This document shows, in pieces, positions 8,721 to 15,000 of a stretch of 15,000 bases of DNA. The translations under genes and the position numbers were made by a program. Source of the stretch: Penaeus vannamei (taxonomy: Eukaryota > Arthropoda > Malacostraca > Decapoda > Penaeidae); the NCBI RefSeq assembly GCF_042767895.1, contig NC_091550.1:4319122-4334121 (forward strand). The letters run 5' to 3'. How positions within the stretch are numbered: position 1 is the stretch's first letter; each line of letters begins with the position of its first letter. The notes under the pieces are model-generated. The model made no database searches and was not told where the DNA came from. It saw nothing but the letters and a program-made list of their open reading frames with translations.

Positions 8721-8872
8721 TATAGCAAAGATCGTATGAAAACGAACATCATCGAATTTGGGAGAGAAAAAAAAAAGACCATATAACATTCTCGAAAGAC
8801 GTTCTCGAGTCCTTCCTCAAAGACAAGACGTGAGTGTTCTACATCTCTGAATTCTCATCATCACTCTCTCAA
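8721..8872. other. Short unique interval
   Basis: Unique DNA with an A10 run near 8768-8777 and no gene signal. Confidence 0.6.
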
Positions 8873-8927
8873 GGGCGTGTGGGTGGGGTGGGCGTGTGGG
8901 TGTGGGTGGGGGTGGGGGTGGGGGGGT
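8873..8927 (+). other. GTGGG-rich tract; G-quadruplex motif on the + strand
   Basis: At least eight G-runs of three or more are separated by one to five bases (T, TGT, CGTGT), with runs lengthening to G7 at the right end. This easily meets the G3+N1-7 quadruplex rule and has the look of slippage between GTGGG and GGGGT units. Confidence 0.88.
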
Positions 8928-8949
8928 GTCTTCTCCGTCTACTCTGGGG

Positions 8950-9115
8950 GCGCACATACAGATACATACATGCATAATCGAATGCACATAACACAATATA
9001 AACACACATGCATACTGAAATACACACAACACAATAGAAACACATACATACATACTTAAATACACACAACGCAATAAGTTTGTGTGCACTTATGTGTATA
9101 CATATGTATGTATAA
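8950..9115. repeat. ~40-bp CA/TA-rich minisatellite, about 2.5 copies
   Basis: Words of the form ACACAAYACAATA...ACACATACATAC repeat with a period near 38-40 bp. The copies start near 8983, 9021 and 9061, and the last is cut short. Substitutions are frequent. The right end turns into alternating TGTGTATACATATGTATG sequence. The Tyr/Val/Cys-rich - strand frames are repeat translations. Confidence 0.75.
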
Positions 9116-9139
9116 AAATAAATATGCAATGTTTACTAT

Positions 9140-9300
9140 CCCCCCCCTCCCCGCCCCCGATCTCAAAGTACCAGCCAAACCATCGCCCATGGACACAGAG
9201 GCTGCTCTCCCCACGCCCCACGCCCTTACGCCCCCACGGCCCGCACGCCCTCGCGCCCCCCACCCCCCACGCCTCCACCCCCCACGCCCCCACGCCCTCA
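9140..9300 (-). repeat. C-rich (CACGCCC)n minisatellite; G-quadruplex motif on the - strand
   Basis: A C7 run opens the region near 9140. After a short unique stretch, 9207-9299 carries about a dozen CACGCCC, CACGCCCC or CACCCCCC units. The - strand reads GGGCGTG repeatedly, with G-runs close enough for quadruplex folding. GGGCGTG also resembles KLF/Sp1-type sites. No gene is seen beside it. Confidence 0.85.
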
Positions 9301-9500
9301 CGGAAAGCGACGGGCGTGTGATCCAGAGCCAGGGCAGCGTCGAGAGGCCTCCGCGGGCGCCCCGTTCGGATCGGTAAATGAAGCCCGAAGTTTAAAGGCG
9401 AGCGCACCTGCCCGCTTCGCCACGCTTCGACCTCTCCTCCTCCTTCGACCCCTCCAGCTCCTGCGGCGCCGTCGACTACTGCAGTACCACGCCCTAACCC
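9301..9500. other. GC- and CpG-rich unique interval
   Basis: About 200 bases of unique DNA with many CpGs (for example around 9340-9375 and 9400-9425). It stands out against the AT-rich unique DNA elsewhere. Short open frames cross it on both strands but run into the flanking repeats, and I recognise no domain. A start region of a neighbouring transcript is possible but unsupported. Confidence 0.5.
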
Positions 9501-10265
9501 TCGTGCTCTCCTCCTGACTTTTTCTTTTTCTCTTTTCTTCTCCTTGGTATAGCTTCTTTTTTCTTCTCTTTCTTCCTGTTCTGCCTTCCTCCACGCCCGC
9601 ACCTATCCTCCTATTCCAATTCTTCTTCCTCCTTCCCTTTCTCCTTCCTCTTCTTCTTTCTTACTCCTCCTCCTCCTCTACCTTCTCCTTCTACTCCTAT
9701 TCCTCCTCCTCCTCCACCTCCACTACCACCTCTACCTCCTCCTCCTCCTCCACCACCACCTCCTCCTCCTCCTCCTCCTCCTCCTCCTACCTTCTTCTTC
9801 TTCTTCCTCCTCCTCCTCCTCCTCCTCCTCCTCCTCCCTCCTTCCTTCTTCTTCTTCTTCTTCTTCTTCTTGTCCTCCTCCTCCTCCTCCTCCTCCTCCT
9901 CCTCCTCCTTCCACTCCACCTCCACCTCCACCTCCACCTCCACCCCCACCTCCTCCTCCTCCTCCCTCCTCCTCCTCCTCCTCTACCTTCTCCTCCTCCT
10001 CCTCCTCCACCTCCACCTCCACCTCCTCCTCCACCCCCACCCCCACCCCCACCTCCACCTCTACCTTCTTTCTCCTTCTCCTTCTCCACCCCCTCCTCCT
10101 CCTCCTCCTCTTCTACCTCTACCTCCCCTCCTCCTCCTCCTCCTCTACCTCCTCCTCCCCTCCTCCCTCCTCCTCCTCCACCTCTCCTCCTCCTCCCCCA
10201 CCACCCCTCCTCCTCCTCCTCCACCTCCCCCCCCACCCCCACCCTCCTCCTCCTCCTCCTCCTCC
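9501..10265. repeat. (TCC)n/(TTC)n pyrimidine-rich triplet domain
   Basis: About 765 bases of mostly CTC, CTT and CAC triplets on the + strand. It moves from mixed TTC/TCC (9501-9700), to TCC with CAC (9700-9800), to pure TCC and TTC blocks (9800-9910), to ACCTCC/ACCCCC units (9915-10090), and back to TCC to 10265. Purines are essentially limited to the A of CAC/TAC and a few G. Open frames read as poly-Ser, poly-Leu or Pro/His on the + strand and Glu/Gly/Arg on the - strand. Confidence 0.95.
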
Positions 10266-10361
10266 TCACGCCTCGAATCTAGCCGATGTCAATCAGCCCC
10301 AAAACCCATCGCCCCAACTTTGCCGCTAACATACGCCGATGCCACTTCAACAGTTAAACCA

Positions 10362-10412
10362 TTCTCTCCACCTCTCCAACTTTCTCTCCACCTCTCCAAC
10401 TTTCTCTCCCCC
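10362..10412. repeat. 20-bp tandem repeat, 2.5 copies
   Basis: The unit TTCTCTCCACCTCTCCAACT starts at 10362 and 10382, with a partial copy from 10402. Copies are exact. The short unique interval 10266-10361 to its left shows no gene signal. Confidence 0.9.
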
Positions 10413-10651
10413 CCTCCCACCCCCCCTTGTCACTGCCCTCAACTTCCGGCACTCTGACTCTCGCCAACGCCATCAGCGGTGCCACTGACCGGAGCGCAGA
10501 GAGTGCCTCGTCGCTTCATCCTTGGCACTCGAACTCGGGGCAGCGGTTTCGGGGTGGGGGGGGGGGGGTCTGGTTTTCCTATTGGTCGTGACGGTGTGTT
10601 TCTGCTTCTCTTGATGTTGTGTGGGCGTTCTGGTTTGGTCTCTTGTTTTTT
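10413..10651. other. Unique interval with a G13 run
   Basis: Mixed DNA including C-rich sequence (10408-10428), a weak 7-bp GAGTGCC/GGCACTC inverted pair (10501-10530) and an uninterrupted run of thirteen G (10556-10568). No gene is recognised. Confidence 0.65.
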
Positions 10652-10696
10652 TTTTCTCTCTCTCGCTCTCTCGTTCTCTCTCTCTCTTCTCTCTCT

Positions 10697-10752
<56 letters not shown>

Positions 10753-10774
10753 CTCTCTCTCTCTCTCGCTTGCG

Positions 10775-10777
<3 letters not shown>
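10652..10777. repeat. (CT)n microsatellite
   Basis: Imperfect CT with occasional CG or TT breaks. The purest part is about 10702-10748. It runs directly into the TG block. Confidence 0.96.

Positions 10778-10849
<72 letters not shown>
10778..10849. repeat. (TG)36 microsatellite
   Basis: Seventy-two bases of uninterrupted TG, ending in CGTGCGTGTGT. It joins the CT tract on its left with no unique bases between, making a CT-TG compound repeat with triplex-prone and Z-prone halves side by side. Confidence 0.98.
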
Positions 10850-10853
<4 letters not shown>

Positions 10854-10860
10854 CGTGTGT

Positions 10861-11240
10861 TTCTCTCGGTCTCTCTGTGTCTCTGTCTCTGTCTTCTTTT
10901 GCTCTCTTTCTGTTTCTCTCGGTCTCTTTGCTTCTCTCTGTCTTCCTTTGTGTCCTATCTCTCTGTGTTTCTCTCGGTCTCTTCGCTTCTCTCTCAGTCT
11001 CATTTTGTGCTCTTTCTCTCTCTCTTTCCTTATCCATAGTTATCAATATCTATGTTTCCTATATCTCCTTTTGCGCTCCTTCCTCCTCTATTTCTCTCTC
11101 TGCCTCTTTTCTTGTTTTCTCTCTCTGTCTCCTCTTCCTCCCCTTTCTCCCTGTCTCTCTCTCTCTTTCAGTCTCTTTTCTTATCTATCAGTGTATATCT
11201 TTCTTTATCTCTATTTTCTCTCTCCATCTGTCCATCAGGT
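10861..11240. repeat. Degenerate CT-rich minisatellite, ~54-bp period at its start
   Basis: TTCTCTCGGT recurs at 10861, 10914 and 10969, spaced 53 and 55 bases, with conserved GCTTCTCTCT following in the later two. Beyond about 11040 the sequence is still T/C-rich but shows no clean period. The Ser/Leu/Phe/Val frames are repeat translations. Confidence 0.8.
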
Positions 11241-11307
11241 AAACTATCTATCAGTATCTATCTGTTTACACTCTCCCTTCTCTCTCTGCAACAATACCGC
11301 ATGTACA

Positions 11308-11451
11308 TTTACCTATCTGTGCACATGTACCGATTTGCCTTTATTTACCTATCTGTGTACATGTACCGATTTGCCTTTATTTACCTATCTGTGTACATGT
11401 ACCAATTTGCCTTTATTTACCTATCTGTGCACATGTACAGATTTGCCTTCC
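11308..11451. repeat. 36-bp tandem repeat, four copies
   Basis: Four full copies start at TTTACCTATC (11308, 11344, 11380 and 11416), with partial traces on both sides (CATGTACA before, TTTACATATTTAC after). Copies differ by only a few substitutions. Each centres on a GYACATGTAC word, a perfect 10-bp palindrome (GTACATGTAC) in copies 2 and 3. The 36-bp period gives a 12-residue repeat (Leu-Phe-Thr-Tyr-Leu-Cys-Thr-Cys-Thr-Asp-Leu-Pro) in one + frame, but that frame runs in from the CT repeat, and I do not consider it coding. Confidence 0.97.
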
Positions 11452-11984
11452 CGTTTATTTACATATTTACGATGCATGGTTGACAGTACATTTAACAGTA
11501 CATCAAAATGAATCTCTGTGTATGCACGCGCTACTTTATTTTCATAGTTACGCGATAACGAATAGAGAAATTGTTAAATAATCACAATAATAATCGATTC
11601 GGTATTCCGTACTGCCGGAAATAAAGAAGTATAGATGACATAATAATTCCTACAATCTATAAGCCGGGAGAAAAAAAAAGAAGCTCAAGAAATACCGATA
11701 AGGAGAATCCAAACCCTCTCACTAAGAGATTCGATCCCTTATAACCTCTCGACTTCTTAAAACAGCTATACTATTACAATAACAAAAGACATAAGGTCGT
11801 AATTGTCATGTGATACTTCATGTGGTATTCTCTTTTTCTTCGTAATGACTCGAAAACTATGTAAAAGGACGCAGGTATGACGTCATTTTTCCAACTAACG
11901 ACAGAAGAGGATCAGATTGCGTAAAAAATATCTGGAACTGAACTTTATACCGAATAACAGAAGCATTCTTTTTCATCTTCGAAA
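11452..11984. other. Unique AT-rich interval
   Basis: About 530 bases of AT-rich DNA with frequent stops in every frame and no gene or RNA signal. It contains one perfect CRE-type palindrome, TGACGTCA, at 11878-11885. Confidence 0.65.
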
Positions 11985-12222
11985 AAATAATAAATAACAA
12001 GAACAATAATGGTAATAATGATAACAATGACAATAATAATAACAAAATTATAATAACGACACTAATGATGAGAACAATAACAATAATAACAACAATAACA
12101 ACAAATACAATAATAATAACAAAAACAAAAACAATAACAAAAACAACAAAAACAATAACAATAACAATAATAACAACCAAAACAACAACAATAACAACAA
12201 AAACAATAACAATAATAAAAAA
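11985..12222. repeat. (AAT/AAC)n triplet block
   Basis: Interleaved AATAAT, AACAAT and AACAAA units for about 240 bases; the + strand has almost no G after about 12080. Thr/Ile/Asn frames (+) and Val/Leu/Ile frames (-) are repeat translations. The hydrophobic - strand frame could mimic a membrane protein, but its composition is explained by the triplets. Confidence 0.95.
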
Positions 12223-12331
12223 CCGTCGATCCCAAACCCCCGCATGCAGAACCCGCGCCCACGAAACGAGATCATCCCCCCGACAGGAAACACCTTGCAA
12301 CTTATTGCAACCTCGGATATCAGGCAGCAAT

Positions 12332-12355
12332 GAGAGGAAATAAGTGTTTCCTCTC
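12332..12355. other. Perfect 9-bp hairpin, 6-base loop
   Basis: GAGAGGAAA (12332-12340) pairs exactly with TTTCCTCTC (12347-12355) around TAAGTG. Just upstream, TTGCAA occurs twice, 11 bases apart (about 12294 and 12305). Confidence 0.85.
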
Positions 12356-12407
12356 GCCGGCGGGATATTTTTCTCCTGTGTGGCGATGCCTGAAGGTGCG
12401 AGGCGCT

Positions 12408-12432
12408 CTCTCCGCGAGGGCGTCGCGGAGAG
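12408..12432. other. Perfect 10-bp GC-rich hairpin, 5-base loop
   Basis: CTCTCCGCGA (12408-12417) pairs exactly with TCGCGGAGAG (12423-12432) around GGGCG, and a G-T wobble plus one further pair could extend it. GGGGCGTGGC, a KLF/Sp1-like word, follows immediately (12432-12441). The stem is far more stable than anything else of its size in the window. A terminator or processing signal is possible, but no transcript is known here. Confidence 0.85.
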
Positions 12433-12494
12433 GGGCGTGGCTTGGCTTTTTCTGGGGGGGAGAGCTTTGTCTGGGTGGGTGGGGGGCTTTATCT

Positions 12495-12961
12495 GAAGGG
12501 GGCTTTCTGTGAAGGGGGATTTTCTTGAAAAGGTTTTCTGTGAAGGGGGCTTTTCTTGAAGGGGTCTTTATGTAAAGGGGGCGTTACTTGAAAGGGCTTT
12601 TCCTGAAGGGGGCTTTATGTAAAGGGGGATTTTCTTGAAAGGGTTTTTACTGAAGGGGCCTTTATCTAGGGGAGCTTTATCTGAAGATGGCTTTTCCTGA
12701 AGGGGGCTTATTCTGAAGGGTTTCTATCTGAAGGAGCTTTTCTTGAAAGGGCTTTTCCTGAAGGGGGCTTTATGTAAAGGGGGATTTTCTTGAAGGGGGT
12801 TGTATCTGAAAGGGGCTTTATCTGAAGGAGCTCTTCTTGAAAGGGCTTTTCCTGAAGGGGGCTTATTCTGAAAGGGTTCTATCTGAAGGTTTTTTTCCTG
12901 AAGGGCTTTTATCTGAAGGAGGATTATTCTGAAAGGGCTTTTTCTGAAAGGGGTTCTTCTC
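12495..12961 (+). repeat. 30-unit minisatellite (TGAAGGGGGCTTTATC) with ten-unit higher-order repeat
   Basis: The block divides without remainder into about 30 units of 15-16 bp, each starting TGAA (TAAA or TAGG in four) followed by a G-run and a T-rich tail. Units 7, 8 and 9 recur exactly as 17, 18 and 19. Unit 14 equals 24, and units 11, 13 and 15 closely match 21, 23 and 25. A ten-unit block of about 155 bp (from about 12588) has therefore been duplicated next to itself (from about 12743). A - strand frame reads Pro-Phe-Gln-Lys-type repeats over its right end; I do not regard it as a gene. Confidence 0.95.
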
Positions 12962-13079
12962 GTTCTGGGCTAATGAAGGCTTGGGTTTAAAGCCAGTGTG
13001 AACGTCTACTGGGTTTTTGAGTACAGGGAGGGTCACGCTTTTGATTGGGGTGATATGTTTATATCTATGTATGTTTATG
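12962..13079. other. Short unique interval
   Basis: Unique DNA containing the 16-base word TGGGTTTTTGAGTACA (13010-13025), which also occurs exactly at 1757-1772. Confidence 0.7.
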
Positions 13080-13425
13080 AATATACATACACGCATACAC
13101 ATACACACACACACACAAACACGCACACACACACGCACACACACACACACACACACACACGCACCCACAAACACACAGGCACACACAAACACACACACAC
13201 ACACACACACACAGGCACACACAAACACGCACACCCACACCCACAAACACACCCACACAAACACACACACACACAACCCTCCCTCCAACATACACACACA
13301 AACATCCCCCCACCACACACACAAACAAGCACCCCCCCACACACACACACACAAACAAACCCCTCCCCCCCCCCCCACACACAGCACACAAACAAACACA
13401 CACAGACACATAACACACAAACATA
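13080..13425. repeat. CA-rich compound microsatellite
   Basis: Imperfect (CA)n with CG, AA, CCCA and GG variants. A word ACACAGGCACACACAAACAC is duplicated 36 bases apart (about 13173 and 13209). The second half turns to C-rich ACCCCCCCAC and TCCCCCC with a C12 run (13365-13376). Thr/His/Pro and Cys/Val frames are repeat translations. Confidence 0.95.
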
Positions 13426-13669
13426 TATTCTTCTCAAAGAACTTCAAAACGCAACTTTACCGCACACACGAGACGCTCGGCAACATCACACTCACCTGAA
13501 ATAAGAGAAAAAAAAAAAATTAGACAAAAATGAATATGCAAATCACATAAAGAAATCTGCAGAAAACCTGAAATCTTTTAGTCTCTCTAAGATTCCCTTT
13601 TATCGTTTCCAAAAAAATAAAAAAAGGTAAAAAATAGAAAGGAGCAAATATCTGAGGATATGATATGAT
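13426..13669. other. Unique AT-rich interval
   Basis: About 240 bases with A-runs near 13508-13520 and 13610-13625. No gene or RNA signal is seen. Confidence 0.6.
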
Positions 13670-14135
13670 TAAGGGATGAGAGGTGAGGGAGGGGAGGAAT
13701 GGAGGGGAAGAAGGGAGGGAGGTGCGGGGAGGGAACTGAGGGAAATAGGGAGGGAATGGAGGGAGGGAGGGAAGAAATGAGGGAAATAGAGAGGGAATGA
13801 ATTGAGGTAAAGTGAGGGAGGAACGAGAGGGAAATAGGGAGGGATTAGAGGAAAGGAGGGAAACAGGGGAGATAGAGAGGGGAATGAATTGAGGAAGGGA
13901 GGGAAACAGGGAGGAAAATAGTGGGGAAAGGTGTGAAATAGAGGGAGGGAATAGAAGGAAGGGAAATAGGGAGAGAATGGAGGGAGTGGAGGAAGGGAAG
14001 GAGAGGGAAGGAGGGAAGGAAGGAAGTGAAATACAGAAGGAAAAGAGGTGAGACAGAGAGGGAGGTGAGAAGGAATATGGGAAACAGGGAGGGAAATGGA
14101 ACAGAGAAGACGGAAGAGAGAGAGGGGGAAGAATG
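13670..14135. repeat. Polypurine minisatellite (GGGAGGGAATGGAGGGAGG words)
   Basis: A third polypurine domain is composed of GGGAAATAGGGAGGGAAT, GGAGGGAGGGA and GAATTGAGG words at irregular spacing, roughly 30-60 bp. T and C occur only as scattered single bases. The texture differs from the 3821-4365 array, which uses GGGGCAGAGA. Confidence 0.9.
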
Positions 14136-14149
14136 AGAGAGAGAGAGAG

Positions 14150-14152
<3 letters not shown>

Positions 14153-14242
<90 letters not shown>
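14153..14242. repeat. (AG)n microsatellite
   Basis: About 90 bases of uninterrupted AG, preceded by a shorter GA run broken by ACAG near 14151. Confidence 0.98.
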
Positions 14243-14248
<6 letters not shown>

Positions 14249-14274
14249 AGAAAGAAAGAAAGAAAGAAAGAAAA
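14243..14274. repeat. (AAAG)n microsatellite
   Basis: About seven AAAG units follow the AG tract directly and end in A6. It is the same design as the GA-to-GATA transition at 1654: a tetranucleotide grows at the edge of a dinucleotide tract. Confidence 0.95.
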
Positions 14275-14544
14275 AATGGCATTACACATACTAATCCACA
14301 CCAACATTACAAACAGAATATGTACGCTGTTCCTTTAACTCCAATCACAGGAATTTAGTACGAATCTCCTCACTGCAAATCCTCTATCGCCGTTGCAGTC
14401 CTCCAAACCATAATTGCATCATTTTCATTTCCATTTGTTCTTATTATATTCGCGTGTTGCAATATTCCAAACATAATTTCTTTATCCTCATTTACTTCTG
14501 TTCTTATATTCGCGTGTATTTGTTTCCCGCTCAAGAATGTGATC
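14275..14544. repeat. Unique DNA with a diverged ~64-bp direct duplication
   Basis: Two related segments, 14402-14457 and 14466-14517, both run from TCCAAAC(C)ATAATT to TTCTTAT...ATTCGCGTGT with substitutions and small indels between. The rest (14275-14401 and 14518-14544) is unique with no gene signal. A - strand frame crossing it repeats Ala-Asn-Ile-(Ile)-Arg-Thr because of the duplication. Confidence 0.75.
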
Positions 14545-15000
14545 AGAAAGATAATTCGAGATAAGAACACAGAAAGATAATTCGACAGAAGAAACAGACA
14601 GATAAATAGACACACGAAACAGACAGATAAATAGACACACGAAACAGACAGACAATTCGACCCAAGAAAACAGACAGACAAATAGACACAAGAAACAGAC
14701 AGATAAATAAACACAAGAAACAGACAGACAATTCGACCCAAGAAAACAGACAGACAAATAGACACAAGAAACAGACAGATAAATAAACACAAGAAAACAG
14801 ACAGATAATTCGACAGAAGAAACAGACAGATAAATAGACACAAGAAACACAGATAATTCTACAGAAGAAACAAACAGAGAATTCGTCACACGAAACAGAC
14901 AGATAAATAGACACAAGAAACAGACAGATAATTCGACCCAAGATAACACAGACAAATAGACACAAGAAACAGACAGATGAATAGACACAAGAAACAGACA
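14545..15000 (+). repeat. 25-bp minisatellite with two unit types, cut by the window end
   Basis: About 18 units of 24-26 bp follow the pattern CAGACAGAYAAATAGACACAAGAAA. Two middle types alternate: AAATAGACACAAG and AATTCGACCCAAG. ATTCG or ATTCT occurs at 14655, 14731, 14808, 14856, 14881 and 14931, spaced 76, 77, 48, 25 and 50, that is 3, 3, 2, 1 and 2 units. The first part is therefore a trimeric higher-order repeat. The array is still running at 15000. Cys/Leu/Phe/Ser-rich - strand frames are repeat translations. Confidence 0.95.

Noticed and set aside
10501..10530. GAGTGCC/GGCACTC hairpin
   Set aside because: A 7-bp stem with a 16-base loop is within what chance gives in 15 kb.
11878..11885. 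Perfect TGACGTCA as a functional CRE
   Set aside because: A single 8-base palindrome in 15 kb is expected by chance about a quarter of the time, and no gene or promoter is near.
11857..12330. Hydrophobic - strand frame that looks like a membrane protein
   Set aside because: The Val/Ile/Leu-rich part is the translation of the AAC/AAT triplet block. No loop, charge or length pattern of a real transporter is present.
14545..15000. Telomere- or centromere-type satellite
   Set aside because: The unit is not the arthropod TTAGG telomere repeat, and the arrays in this window are short and of many different kinds.

Overview
This is eukaryotic, non-coding, extremely repeat-rich DNA. I find no gene that I can support: no conserved protein domain, no convincing exon set, and no tRNA, rRNA or other recognisable RNA gene. 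The long open frames on both strands are translations of simple repeats. (CT)n reads as Ser/Leu, (GA)n as Arg/Glu, (CA)n as Thr/His and (TCC)n as Ser or Pro. They are open only because such repeats rarely spell a stop. My interval tally puts roughly 60% of the window in microsatellites, minisatellites or longer tandem arrays. Very long (GA)n, (CA)n, (GATA)n and (TCC)n tracts set in AT-rich unique DNA fit a decapod crustacean, most plausibly a penaeid shrimp, whose genomes are known for very high microsatellite content. That assignment is inference; other marine invertebrates remain possible.

Layout. 1-350 is unique DNA. 351-1735 is a 1.4-kb polypurine domain of (GA)n and GGA-rich minisatellite, with a (GATA)12 block near its end. 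1736-3035 is the largest unique stretch. 3036-3571 is a CA/ATTCACCCC compound array. 3821-4450 is a second polypurine minisatellite. 4651-4856 is a T-rich then (GA)n block, and 5051-5322 is polypyrimidine. 5636-5734 ends in a pure (AC)46, followed by a 14-bp tandem repeat (5847-5923) and a C-rich quadruplex-prone tract (5967-6010). 6205-6659 is an old, diverged array built on TTCGAGAACTAG. 6836-8226 holds eight head-to-tail copies of a unit of about 175 bp: a core of about 136 bp plus an A-rich triplet linker. 8249-8363 is a nested inverted-repeat region.

8390-8700 holds ATC/ACC/TCC triplets. 8873-8927 and 9140-9300 are quadruplex-prone on the + and - strands respectively. 9501-10265 is a (TCC)n domain of about 765 bp. 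10652-11240 is a CT/(TG)36/CT compound. 11308-11451 is four 36-bp units. 11985-12222 is AAC/AAT. 12332-12432 holds two perfect hairpins. 12495-12961 is an array of 30 units of 15-16 bp with a ten-unit higher-order repeat. 13080-13425 is CA-rich. 13670-14274 is a third polypurine domain. 14545-15000 is a 25-bp array that runs off the window.

No genes work together here. What is of interest is the DNA itself: nested tandem arrays with higher-order structure, inverted repeats, and dense potential for triplex, Z-DNA and quadruplex formation. I see no evidence of a new protein-coding or defence system.
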